In this document: positions 8,417-15,864 of the stretch, piece after piece | Numbering within the stretch: position 1 is the first letter of the stretch | How the letters are laid out: every line of letters begins with the position of its first letter | Assembly: GCA_016199245.1 (NCBI GenBank) | Contig: JACQHC010000091.1 | Coordinates: 1-33,910 of the forward strand | DNA from: Gemmatimonadota bacterium | GTDB lineage: Bacteria > Gemmatimonadota > Gemmatimonadetes > Gemmatimonadales > GWC2-71-9 | DNA length: 33,910 nt | Direction of reading: 5' to 3' | Program-made: the position numbers and the translations under genes | The notes under the pieces: generated by a model | Seen by the model: the letters and a program-made list of their open reading frames with translations, nothing else | What the model was told of the DNA's origin: nothing | Databases searched by the model: none

Positions 8417-9930
8417 ACGATGGCCTCCCGCTCCAGCAACGCGGCCAGCCGCTCGATGTCGTCCGTGATCGGCCGATCGGCCTCGAGCGCGTTCACGAGG
8501 TGACGGACCTTACGGTATACGTCGGCCACGCCGCGCCCGGGCTCGAGCGGCTTCAAGAACTCGAGCCCCTGAGCGCCGCACAGCAGCTCCGCCGCCACCA
8601 CGCGTTGCGCGTTTGCCAGCACACGGCGCGCCTTCATCGCCGCCGCCATGCCCATGGGGACGTAGTCCTCCTGGTTGGCGTCGGTGGGTATGGACTGCAC
8701 GCTGGCCGGTGCGCACAGCGTGCGGCACTCGGCCACGAGGGCCGCGGCCGTGACCTGCACCATCATGTACCCCGACTGGAGGCCGGCCTGCGGTGTGAGA
8801 AACGCCGGCAGGCCTTGCGAGAGATCGGGGTTGACCAGCGCTTCGATCCGACGCTCCGCGATGCCGGCCAGCGTGGTGAGCACGGTGGCCAGCACGTCGA
8901 GCGCGAGGGCCACGGGCTGGCCATGGAAGTTGCCGCCGGACAGGAGTTCACCGCCGAACACCAGCGGGTTGTCGGTGGCGGCGTTTAACTCGACCGCCAG
9001 GATCCGCTCGGCGAAGTCGAGCCCCTCGGAGACCGTCCCCAGCACCTGCGGCACGCACCGCAGGCTGTACGCGTCCTGAACGCGCGGGTCGTTGGTGCGG
9101 TGCGACTCCCGAATCTCCGAGTTTTCGAGCAGCGCGCGCATGAGCGCGGCCGAGGATTTTTGGCCGGCGTGGGGACGGGCGTCGTGGATGCGAGCGTCGA
9201 ACGGGACGGGCGTCCCCCGCAGCGCTTCGAGACTCATAGCGGCCGCACCATGCGCGCTGCGCCACAGATTGCGCGCGTCGTGCAGCAGCAGCGCCAGCAT
9301 GGCCGACTGGGCCTGAGTCCCGTTGATGAACGAGAGCCCTTCCTTCGCCTGAAGCACGACGGGCTCGAGCCGAGCCTCGGCCAGCGCGGCGCCCGCGCTC
9401 ACGCGTCGCCCCGCTTCCGCGTCTAGCGCGGCGATCTCGACATCGCCATCGCCTAGCAATGCCCGGGCGATGTGCGACAACGGTGCCAGGTCCCCGCTCG
9501 CGCCCACGCTTCCCTGCTCCGGCACGATCGGATGAATCCCCGCATTGAGCAGCTGCGTCAGGCGCTCCGCCAGCACCGGCCGCGCGCCGGACGTTTCCTG
9601 AAGCAGCACGTTGGCCCGAAGCAGCATGATGGCGCGCACGATCGGGCGCGGCAGCGGCGGACCTACGCCGGCGCAATGGGAGAGAATGAGATTGCGCTGC
9701 AACTCGAGCAGGCGATCGGGAGGAATGCGTACGCTGGCGAGCTTGCCAAACCCTGTGTTGACGCCGTACACCGGCGCCGATCCGGCCGCGGCACGCTCGA
9801 TCGCGGCCCGCGACCGGCTCGCTCGCGCCGCGGCGTCCGGTGAGACGCGAACCTCCGCTGCGTCGCGGGCCACGGCGACCACGTCTTCGACGGTGAGCGA
9901 GTGGCCGTCGAGCACAACCGATCCGGTCAT
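8413..9930 (-). CDS. hutH: Histidine ammonia-lyase
   Basis: First enzyme of histidine degradation: removes ammonia from L-histidine to give trans-urocanate. The Ala-Ser-Gly triad that cyclises into the MIO electrophile is intact at residues 144-146 within [14 protein letters not shown], and the catalytic Tyr lies in YGVNTGFG (Y55). Length from the ATG at 9930 is 505 aa, usual for the family. An upstream in-frame TTG at 9939 would add three residues, but it overlaps an apparent -10 box. No Shine-Dalgarno precedes the ATG, which fits a leaderless mRNA (see the promoter entry). It is the first gene of the hutH-hutU-hutI run. No hutC-type regulator gene lies nearby. Confidence 0.97.
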   Translation of the reverse strand: MTGSVVLDGHSLTVEDVVAVARDAAEVRVSPDAAARASRSRAAIERAAAGSAPVYGVNTGFGKLASVRIPPDRLLELQRNLILSHCAGVGPPLPRPIVRAIMLLRANVLLQETSGARPVLAERLTQLLNAGIHPIVPEQGSVGASGDLAPLSHIARALLGDGDVEIAALDAEAGRRVSAGAALAEARLEPVVLQAKEGLSFINGTQAQSAMLALLLHDARNLWRSAHGAAAMSLEALRGTPVPFDARIHDARPHAGQKSSAALMRALLENSEIRESHRTNDPRVQDAYSLRCVPQVLGTVSEGLDFAERILAVELNAATDNPLVFGGELLSGGNFHGQPVALALDVLATVLTTLAGIAERRIEALVNPDLSQGLPAFLTPQAGLQSGYMMVQVTAAALVAECRTLCAPASVQSIPTDANQEDYVPMGMAAAMKARRVLANAQRVVAAELLCGAQGLEFLKPLEPGRGVADVYRKVRHLVNALEADRPITDDIERLAALLEREAIV

Positions 9931-9937
9931 ACGGCGC

Positions 9938-9943
9938 AATATA
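9938..9943 (-). promoter_or_regulatory. Possible -10 element of the hut operon
   Basis: TATATT on the minus strand ends 7 nt before the hutH ATG. Transcription from it would begin at or next to the start codon, giving a leaderless mRNA, consistent with the absence of a Shine-Dalgarno. No clear TTGACA-like -35 is seen 16-18 bp upstream, so this is tentative. Confidence 0.35.
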
Positions 9944-9956
9944 CGGCGAAAAACTA

Positions 9957-10090
9957 CGGGCGACGGAAGGCGACGATAGTCGACGAGGACGGCGGGCGAT
10001 GACAGGCGATCACGGGCGATGACAGGCGACGAAGGGCCTCATCGCCGGCCATCGCCTATCATCGCCCGTCATCGCCCGTCATCGCCCACC
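9957..10090. repeat. 10-bp-period repeat array forming a 38-bp imperfect inverted repeat
   Basis: Left of about 10033 the plus strand repeats a decamer of the form GGCGATGACA (from about 9957, clearest at 9994-10031). Right of about 10041 it repeats the reverse complement, ATCGCCCGTC, in five exactly 10-bp-spaced units (10041-10090). Arms 9994-10031 and 10050-10087 pair at 34 of 38 positions around an 18-nt loop. In the minus-strand transcript the hairpin begins 3 nt after the stop codon of the FN3 lipoprotein gene and lies about 63 bp upstream of hutH. It could be a terminator, an RNA-stabilising element or a repeated operator; the sequence does not decide. Confidence 0.85.
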
Positions 10091-11263
10091 TTATCGACCG
10101 AGTGGCGGCTTCACCACAATCCCCTCGAAGGTCGGCAACCCGCCCCTGATCTGGAGCTCCGGGTTACCGGGGTCGGTCTGATAGCTCCAGTCGAAGATGA
10201 TGTACCCGGCGCTCACGTGCGTGACCCGCAGCGCCCCATACCGGGCAAAGCCGTCACCGCCCGACATCTGGAACACGTAGCCGTAGCCGGGCACCGCCTG
10301 CAACGCGGCCGTGGAATAGCCGGCTCCGGGCGCGATGTCGATAGACGTGAGGTCATCCACCGGCCCACCGGGATAGAGCGCCAGGGACGTCCCGCCGCGT
10401 TCCGGCACCAGGAATACGTCGCCATCCGATTCCACGTCCACCCAGAAGTCGATATCCGTTCGGTCACCCGACGTAACGATCCCCAGTTCGGACACGCCCG
10501 CCCGGCCATCACCGTTCAGGTCCTGGAAGAAGCGGAAGCCGCTTCGGCTCACGTTCACCGGATAAGGATTCATGAGCACGTTCCGCGCGTCCGGCCGAGG
10601 AGTGTCGTAGGTCAGCGGCGACCACAGACTCTCCCATCCTTCGACCGCTTCCGCAGACACGCCGAAACAGCGCGACACGCCGTTCCGCAGGGCGGACACG
10701 AGGAATTCGGGCGACACGGTGGTGCCCTCGAGCGCCCACGTGGCATCGCACAGGTTGTCGTCCAGGGAATACGACGTGGAGTACACTCGATACTGGCGGA
10801 AGGCCGCCGGGGAGTCCTCAAACGGGTTGTCACTCCACCACACGTGAACCGCGCCGTCCAACGAGGTGCTGCGCAGCCATTCCGGCCCCGCGAGCCGGCG
10901 GCGCTCGTCAATCAGTACGGCCTCACTCGGCGCGCTCTCGTCCCCGCCCACGCGAACGGCGGTGACGTAGTACTCGAGGTCCGGGATGCCGGCGTCGTGG
11001 AACGTGGTAGACGTCGTCGAGGCCCGCAGGTCAAAGCTCGCGTTGAGGTCGGCGCGCGAGTAGACGCGATAGGATTCCAGGTCCGGATTCGTCACCTCGT
11101 CCCACATGAGGACGACTGCCGCCGGCGCGGCCGGGTCGCCGCTGGGCTCGATTCGGTACGCGAGGTTGGCGGGCGCTTCGATTCCCGGATCGACAAGCCG
11201 ATCGCACGCCGAAAGCGCTGCCGCGGTCAGGGCGACCACTGGAAACAACGTGCGCGATCTCAT
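10091..11263 (-). CDS. Lipoprotein with fibronectin type III-like domains
   Basis: A 390-aa envelope lipoprotein of unknown function. The N-terminus is a classic lipoprotein signal peptide with lipobox LSAC (Cys20). Residues about 28-120 and 122-220 look like two fibronectin-III-like folds (strand motifs such as LMWDEVTNPDLESYRVYSR and VHVWWSDN). An Asp-rich EF-hand or dockerin-like loop, DLNGDGRAGVSE, starts at residue 248 and may bind calcium. The C-terminal part is beta-rich. A Shine-Dalgarno (AGAGAGG) lies six bases before the ATG. It is isolated between lptD (266 bp upstream) and the repeat hairpin, so it probably has its own promoter, though none is convincing. Probable role: surface or periplasmic binding (inference). 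Confidence 0.8.
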   Translation of the reverse strand: MRSRTLFPVVALTAAALSACDRLVDPGIEAPANLAYRIEPSGDPAAPAAVVLMWDEVTNPDLESYRVYSRADLNASFDLRASTTSTTFHDAGIPDLEYYVTAVRVGGDESAPSEAVLIDERRRLAGPEWLRSTSLDGAVHVWWSDNPFEDSPAAFRQYRVYSTSYSLDDNLCDATWALEGTTVSPEFLVSALRNGVSRCFGVSAEAVEGWESLWSPLTYDTPRPDARNVLMNPYPVNVSRSGFRFFQDLNGDGRAGVSELGIVTSGDRTDIDFWVDVESDGDVFLVPERGGTSLALYPGGPVDDLTSIDIAPGAGYSTAALQAVPGYGYVFQMSGGDGFARYGALRVTHVSAGYIIFDWSYQTDPGNPELQIRGGLPTFEGIVVKPPLGR

Positions 11264-11529
11264 GGCTGGCCTCTCTGTTTAGGCGGTTGCTGCCTGGGCA
11301 AAGGCGCAGAACCCATGCCACGAGGGCTTACACCGTAACCATTTGATGGACAACGACTTATGGCACTGTGATCAGAGGACTTTGATGTCCCCGCTAGTGG
11401 ACATGGATGGGTGAACTCGGGGGCGCGGCCGGCGTCGCAGCTTCATAGAATAGCCGGCGACCCGCCGGTCAGCGGGTTGCACCGGAGGGCTCTCCTGCCG
11501 CTCATGCCGCTCCAGCCCTACTGCCGCCG
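11264..11529 (-). other. Intergenic region between lptD and the FN3 lipoprotein gene
   Basis: 266 bp without a credible gene. On the minus strand a small GC hairpin (CCGGCG-GGT-CGCCGG, 11454-11468) lies about 60 bp after the lptD stop and might contribute to termination, but has no U tract. An inverted repeat ATGTCC/GGACAT surrounds position 11395. The stretch nearest the lipoprotein gene must hold its promoter, but no convincing -35/-10 pair was found. Confidence 0.4.
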
Positions 11530-14349
11530 CTACCGCACTGTTCGCTGATCGTACTGGAACTTGATGTCCGGCTGATCGAGCAATGTGATGTGGAAGTTGA
11601 AGGCAAAGTTCCCGTTGGGCGCTTTGACAAACGCGAAAGTCGCCCGCCACCGGTGCAGGTCGCGCTCCAGTCGCAGCATGTGCTGGCCGAATTCGCTGGT
11701 GGTGAAGTTGTACATCGTGCTCCAGGACAGCGACCAGTTGCGGGTGGGAGAAAACCCCGTGGACAGATTCAGGGTGCGGTTGGAGAGCGGGCCTGCCGGC
11801 GTGCTTCCGATCCGCGGTGTGAGGCTCTCGGCGCGCGAGCGCTGGTCGTCGAAGCCCACCGACACTTCCAGGCCCCGGCCGCGGGGTACCCGCCCCGCGA
11901 GGTCCTCCGTGGACCGATAACCGGCCAGCGCTCCGGGCACGGTGGATTGCTGCGGCACCGAGGGTTGTGGCTCCTGCGTGATCGCTGGCGGCACCTCAGG
12001 TGCTGGGCCCGGCTCGGGCGCCGGGCCCCCGCCGATCCACGCCACCAACCGGGCGAACGTCGCCGCGGAGACACTGAAGCGCGCGGAAATCGAGGAGAGG
12101 AATGGGTCGAACCGAGCCGTGTCGGACCCGACCGCGCCCGTCCACAGGTCGTGCGACGTGGAAATCGAGAAGCCGGGCAGCAGGTCGCTGGTGAACGAGT
12201 TGCCGATCTGCCCCGTGGTCCATCCCGTTCTCCCCGGTTCTTTGTCCTGCTCGAAGTCGTACGTCACGCCCGACGTCTGAACGCTGAGCAGCTTGAGCTT
12301 CCGCGCGTTGCGCTCATCGGTCGTGGTATCACCCCGGGGAAGCCGCAGTTTGGCCTCGAACGTCTGGGAGAGCGTCACGGTCACGGCGTGTCGTGCGGGA
12401 GCGAGCCGCAGCGAGCCCTTCCCGGTGGGATCGATCGCCTTGGCGTAGTCCTGGGGCACGGTGGCGCTCGGCGCGTACTCCCAGCTCACACCGGGTGAGA
12501 CGGCGTGCCGAATGCGCGACAGCGGCCCGAAGCCGGGGAAGAAGCCGAACACCGTTGGCGCGACGGAGGCGCCGAACGAAAGACGCTTGGACTGGGCGAC
12601 GAACCGACCGCCGGTGTTCCGGTTGCGCACCAGGAAGTCCCCGCCCGCCGAGTTCTGAATTCCGATCCGCGGCGAGAGCCGCCACGTCGACTGGAACAGG
12701 ACCGGCAGCCCGATGCCCGTGGTCCAGTCGATCCCCGTCGAGAAATCCTCGCCGTAGAACCGCGTCAGCGTATCGCCGGGGGTGGCCGGATCCACCACGC
12801 GCACCGTGCTGCGCCGGTTGTTGCGGTCGTCGGAGATGGCAAAGCCGTTCTCCCAGTTCCAGCCGCCGATTCTGATCGGCGTCCGGATCGCCACGTCGGT
12901 GGCCCGGGTGTCCACGAGCAGCGTATCCACGCGGGGCAGCCCCTCCTCCGGCGGGAGATCGATGATCGCGCCTCGCTCGTGCAGCCGCTGCACGCTGTTC
13001 ACGGTCACCGCGGGCGACCACGTGATGCTGCGCGACAGATTGATCGCGCGCGGCGTCAGAGACAGGCTGGGAAGGGTCTGCGTCACGACGCCGTTAGAGA
13101 GGTCCTGGCCCCGGGTGCCCCCCAGCGCGAGCGTCCCCCAGGCGAACTGCTTCTGGAAGTTGGCATTACTCTGGAGCGACGCCGTGGTAAGGAGCGGGTC
13201 CACGGAGTTCCGTTCGAGCACGCGGGCGCTGCTCGCGTAGTTGATGCGCGCGTTGAGCGAGGTCCGCTGGTCGAAGGTCTGGGTATGGTTCGCCGTCACC
13301 GTGAGGCTGCGCGCGCCGCCGGACTCGAACAGCCGCGACAGCGCCAGCGACCCGTTCACGAACCGGTCGAGCCAGCGATACTGCAGCTGCCCGTGGAGCT
13401 GGACCGACGTTTCCGACCACCAGTCCAGGCTCGCCTGCGCGTCCATATAGTCGTTCACGGCCACATAGTAGCCGACGTTGTTCACGTGACGCTTGTAGCC
13501 GCTGTTGGGACGCACCAGATCGTTGATGCCGAAGCGCGGAACCAGCAGGCCGGAGCGTCGGCCCTGCCGCATATCCTGGAAAATGAACGGGAGCCACAAG
13601 ACCGGAACATCCCGCACGTACAGCACGGCGGGCCGCGCGACGAGGATCGTGTTGGTCACCCACTTGATCTGGCCGGCGGCGAAGTGCCAGTGCGGCACGC
13701 GGGCGGTATCGCTCGTGATCCGGCTGCCGCCTGCGTACAGGCGGGTAGACGCGGAATCCACAGCCAGCGCGCCACGGAGGAACCATTCCACACCGGATTG
13801 ATTGAAGCTGGTGCGCGCTTCATCCACGATCCCGCGGTGCTCGCAGGTATCGTATCCCATCCCCTCGCCCACCAGTACCGTGTTGCGATCGAACAGCGTG
13901 GGCGTCCCGCTCGCCTCGAGCCGGCAGTCGGCCTGGTAGAACCGGACGGTGTCGGCCTCGAGGGTGCTGCCCTCCCGTTCCACGAGCGCCGACCCCGTGA
14001 GATCGATACGCCCGGCCTGCGCCTCCAGCGAGAGGCTGTCGCCTGCGTACCGGGTGATCCGGAATCCCTCCCGTTTCATCAGCTCCTGCAACACCGAATC
14101 CGGCGCCGGGAAGGTGCGCCGCGGCGCCGACGGCAGGCCGAGTGTGCGAGCGGCGGCCGTGTCCACCGGTTGCCGCTGCCCCAGACTATCTCGGGCTGTT
14201 GATGGCGGCCGCGGCTGCTGAACCGTCGGCCGCGGCGCCGGCGGGGGCTGTTGCGCCTCGGCGCCGGACGTGGCACCAACCACGGCGAACAAGATGGCCA
14301 CCCCCACTGCGCCACCCCGCCGTTGGGACCGCCAGACGAGGCGCGCCAC
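11530..14349 (-). CDS. lptD: LPS-assembly outer-membrane protein LptD, internal GTG start
   Basis: LptD is the outer-membrane beta-barrel that places lipopolysaccharide on the cell surface. From the in-frame GTG at 14349 the product is 939 aa with a clear signal peptide: Arg-rich start (ARLVWRSQRR), hydrophobic core (AVGVAILFAVVGA) and cleavage motif AEA|QQ. Next comes a Pro/Gln-rich spacer, then an OstA-like beta-jellyroll (LEAQAGRIDLTGSALVERE, LEADTVRFYQADC), the conserved LWLPFIFQDMRQGRRSG segment and a long series of amphipathic strands up to a C-terminus typical of barrels. Only two Cys remain, both in the jellyroll (in YQADC and YDTC); the barrel Cys pair used for disulfides in E. coli is absent. 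An acidic Pro-rich insert (about PAPEPGPAPEVPP) lies in a late loop. LptE and the inner-membrane Lpt genes are not in this window. Confidence 0.84.
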   Translation of the reverse strand: MARLVWRSQRRGGAVGVAILFAVVGATSGAEAQQPPPAPRPTVQQPRPPSTARDSLGQRQPVDTAAARTLGLPSAPRRTFPAPDSVLQELMKREGFRITRYAGDSLSLEAQAGRIDLTGSALVEREGSTLEADTVRFYQADCRLEASGTPTLFDRNTVLVGEGMGYDTCEHRGIVDEARTSFNQSGVEWFLRGALAVDSASTRLYAGGSRITSDTARVPHWHFAAGQIKWVTNTILVARPAVLYVRDVPVLWLPFIFQDMRQGRRSGLLVPRFGINDLVRPNSGYKRHVNNVGYYVAVNDYMDAQASLDWWSETSVQLHGQLQYRWLDRFVNGSLALSRLFESGGARSLTVTANHTQTFDQRTSLNARINYASSARVLERNSVDPLLTTASLQSNANFQKQFAWGTLALGGTRGQDLSNGVVTQTLPSLSLTPRAINLSRSITWSPAVTVNSVQRLHERGAIIDLPPEEGLPRVDTLLVDTRATDVAIRTPIRIGGWNWENGFAISDDRNNRRSTVRVVDPATPGDTLTRFYGEDFSTGIDWTTGIGLPVLFQSTWRLSPRIGIQNSAGGDFLVRNRNTGGRFVAQSKRLSFGASVAPTVFGFFPGFGPLSRIRHAVSPGVSWEYAPSATVPQDYAKAIDPTGKGSLRLAPARHAVTVTLSQTFEAKLRLPRGDTTTDERNARKLKLLSVQTSGVTYDFEQDKEPGRTGWTTGQIGNSFTSDLLPGFSISTSHDLWTGAVGSDTARFDPFLSSISARFSVSAATFARLVAWIGGGPAPEPGPAPEVPPAITQEPQPSVPQQSTVPGALAGYRSTEDLAGRVPRGRGLEVSVGFDDQRSRAESLTPRIGSTPAGPLSNRTLNLSTGFSPTRNWSLSWSTMYNFTTSEFGQHMLRLERDLHRWRATFAFVKAPNGNFAFNFHITLLDQPDIKFQYDQRTVR

Positions 14350-15057
14350 GAGGATCCCTCCCTCGTACAGCACGATCATGGGCACGAGCATCATGGCCAT
14401 CGAGAAGACGTCCGGGGGCGTGAGCAGGGCCGCCACCACCGCTCCGATCACCAGCGCGATCGGCCGCTGCCGGGCGAAGGTCGCTGGATCCACGAGCCCG
14501 AACGTCGCGAGGAGCACGATGATCAGCGGCAACTCGAATACGAGCCCGAAGGCGAGAATGAACAGGCTTGCGAAACTGAAGTACTCGTTGGCCGTGATGA
14601 TGGGCTCGAGGTCTTCCCGCAGAAAACTGAACAGAATACGCAGCGCTGCCGGAAGCACCCAGGTATAGGCCATGAACGCCCCGGCCACGAACAGGCCAAA
14701 CCCCGCAGTGAGTGTGGGCACCACGAAGCGCTTTTCCCGCTCGTACAGCGCCGGCGAAAGAAACTTCCAGGCCTGCCACACGATGATCGGGGCGGCGAGG
14801 ACCGCGCCCACCAACAGGGCCAGCTTGAGCGTGATGAGGAACGCGTCGGCGGGACGCGTGACGAACAGCTTGCCGCCCGGTAGGAGCCCCTCGATGGGAC
14901 GCTTCAACAGGCCGAGCACGTCGTAGCGCTGCACGAGCAGGAAACCGACCATCGTGGCGACGACCAGCGCCAGCAGGCTCCACAGGATGCGCCAGCGCAG
15001 TTCCTCCAGATGGTCGAGGAACGGCATTTCCGCGCGGGGGGAACTCGGGGTGCTCAT
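11530..15057 (-). CDS. tatC: TatC continuous in frame with LptD (TatC part about residues 1-245)
   Basis: The N-terminal part is TatC, the polytopic core of the twin-arginine translocase that recognises RR signal peptides. It shows the cytoplasmic start FLDHLEELRWRI, six membrane helices, the F(L)SPALYEREKR loop and the LLTPPDVFSMAMMLVPM block. Normal TatC ends near LVARLVWRSQRR at about residue 245. Here there is no stop: the same frame continues for about 930 more residues as an LPS-assembly protein, giving 1,175 aa from ATG 15057 (a TTG precedes it at 15060). The product could be a true fusion that signal peptidase cleaves at the junction, or two overlapping products with internal initiation (see the next entry). 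It lies 27 bp after cpoB in the tol-pal operon. The frame is certain from the sequence; the physical state of the protein is not. Confidence 0.85.
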   Translation of the reverse strand: MSTPSSPRAEMPFLDHLEELRWRILWSLLALVVATMVGFLLVQRYDVLGLLKRPIEGLLPGGKLFVTRPADAFLITLKLALLVGAVLAAPIIVWQAWKFLSPALYEREKRFVVPTLTAGFGLFVAGAFMAYTWVLPAALRILFSFLREDLEPIITANEYFSFASLFILAFGLVFELPLIIVLLATFGLVDPATFARQRPIALVIGAVVAALLTPPDVFSMAMMLVPMIVLYEGGILVARLVWRSQRRGGAVGVAILFAVVGATSGAEAQQPPPAPRPTVQQPRPPSTARDSLGQRQPVDTAAARTLGLPSAPRRTFPAPDSVLQELMKREGFRITRYAGDSLSLEAQAGRIDLTGSALVEREGSTLEADTVRFYQADCRLEASGTPTLFDRNTVLVGEGMGYDTCEHRGIVDEARTSFNQSGVEWFLRGALAVDSASTRLYAGGSRITSDTARVPHWHFAAGQIKWVTNTILVARPAVLYVRDVPVLWLPFIFQDMRQGRRSGLLVPRFGINDLVRPNSGYKRHVNNVGYYVAVNDYMDAQASLDWWSETSVQLHGQLQYRWLDRFVNGSLALSRLFESGGARSLTVTANHTQTFDQRTSLNARINYASSARVLERNSVDPLLTTASLQSNANFQKQFAWGTLALGGTRGQDLSNGVVTQTLPSLSLTPRAINLSRSITWSPAVTVNSVQRLHERGAIIDLPPEEGLPRVDTLLVDTRATDVAIRTPIRIGGWNWENGFAISDDRNNRRSTVRVVDPATPGDTLTRFYGEDFSTGIDWTTGIGLPVLFQSTWRLSPRIGIQNSAGGDFLVRNRNTGGRFVAQSKRLSFGASVAPTVFGFFPGFGPLSRIRHAVSPGVSWEYAPSATVPQDYAKAIDPTGKGSLRLAPARHAVTVTLSQTFEAKLRLPRGDTTTDERNARKLKLLSVQTSGVTYDFEQDKEPGRTGWTTGQIGNSFTSDLLPGFSISTSHDLWTGAVGSDTARFDPFLSSISARFSVSAATFARLVAWIGGGPAPEPGPAPEVPPAITQEPQPSVPQQSTVPGALAGYRSTEDLAGRVPRGRGLEVSVGFDDQRSRAESLTPRIGSTPAGPLSNRTLNLSTGFSPTRNWSLSWSTMYNFTTSEFGQHMLRLERDLHRWRATFAFVKAPNGNFAFNFHITLLDQPDIKFQYDQRTVR
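14349..14364 (-). promoter_or_regulatory. Internal ribosome-binding site for lptD inside the tatC frame
   Basis: On the minus strand GAGGGAGGG (14364-14356), ATCCTC (6 nt) and GTG (14349) form a near-ideal Shine-Dalgarno and start. The GTG is codon-aligned with tatC and immediately precedes the signal-peptide-like stretch of LptD, so it decides where a free LptD would start. Confidence 0.68.
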
Positions 15058-15084
15058 CAAGGCCCGGACATCTCCGGCGCCGCG

Positions 15085-15864
15085 TTACCGATCGCGCGCC
15101 TGGAGCTTGGTGCGGGCGAGCTGCGCTTCTTCGGACCGCGGGTAACCGGCCACCACACGGTTGTAGTACACGCGAGCGGCGGGCATGTCCCCGCGCTGCT
15201 CGGCGAGCAGCCCAAGCTTGTACAGGGCGGCGGGGGCCCGGGGAGAGTCGGGATAGTCTTTCGCGACCCGGTCGTAGGCCGCTGCCGCCGAATCCCCGTT
15301 GGTGCCGGCCCACGTTTCCCCAACCTGAAACCAGGCATCCGGCACCCGGTCGTGCTGCGGGAAATCCTGCAGGAACTTGGTGAAGGCCATGCGGGCGGTC
15401 TGCAAACTCCCGCCGCGCAATTGGCGCACGGCCAGGTCATACAGCTCTTCGGGACCGGGCCCCGTCGCAGCCGCGGCGCTGTCCACGGGCGCGCCGGGTT
15501 GGGGCGCCGGAACCTGCCGGGCGCGCGTCTCGAGCTGCGCCCGCAACTCCGACAGCCGTTGCTGACTCTGGCCGGTGAGCTCCTGAATCTGCACCAGTTG
15601 GCGTTGCACTTCGGTGAGGTCCGCCCGCGTCTGGCCCTGGAAGGCCAGGAGGCGGCGCTGCTGGGCCGCCAGGGAATCCACGAAGAGCCGCTGCGTCTCA
15701 GCGATTTCGTCCAGCACCCGCTCAAGCGCGACAGCCCGCGCGGAGTCGGCGCGGGCTGTCGCTCGCCGTAAGGCGACCAGCTCGGATTCGACCCGCCGCA
15801 CGTCGCTCTTCAGGGCGCAGCCCGCGAGAGCGGCTGTGGCCGCGAGCGCGACGAGCGACTTCAC
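15085..15864 (-). CDS. cpoB: Tol-Pal system coordinator CpoB/YbgF-like lipoprotein
   Basis: Periplasmic TPR protein that in other bacteria links the Tol-Pal machine to peptidoglycan synthesis at the septum. The 259-aa product has an N-terminal coiled coil (about 20-120, rich in Arg/Gln/Leu heptads), a short Pro/Ala linker and three C-terminal TPRs (ELYDLAVRQLRGGSLQTARMAFTKFL and repeats), the standard YbgF layout. Unlike E. coli CpoB, which is soluble, it has a lipobox LAGC (Cys16) and is probably membrane-anchored. The GTG start overlaps the pal stop as GTGA. Its place directly after pal is the canonical one. Confidence 0.9.
   Translation of the reverse strand: MKSLVALAATAALAGCALKSDVRRVESELVALRRATARADSARAVALERVLDEIAETQRLFVDSLAAQQRRLLAFQGQTRADLTEVQRQLVQIQELTGQSQQRLSELRAQLETRARQVPAPQPGAPVDSAAAATGPGPEELYDLAVRQLRGGSLQTARMAFTKFLQDFPQHDRVPDAWFQVGETWAGTNGDSAAAAYDRVAKDYPDSPRAPAALYKLGLLAEQRGDMPAARVYYNRVVAGYPRSEEAQLARTKLQARDR

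Noticed and set aside
9957-10090. Candidate CRISPR array
   Set aside because: The repeats are 10 bp with no spacers and switch orientation; no cas genes are present.
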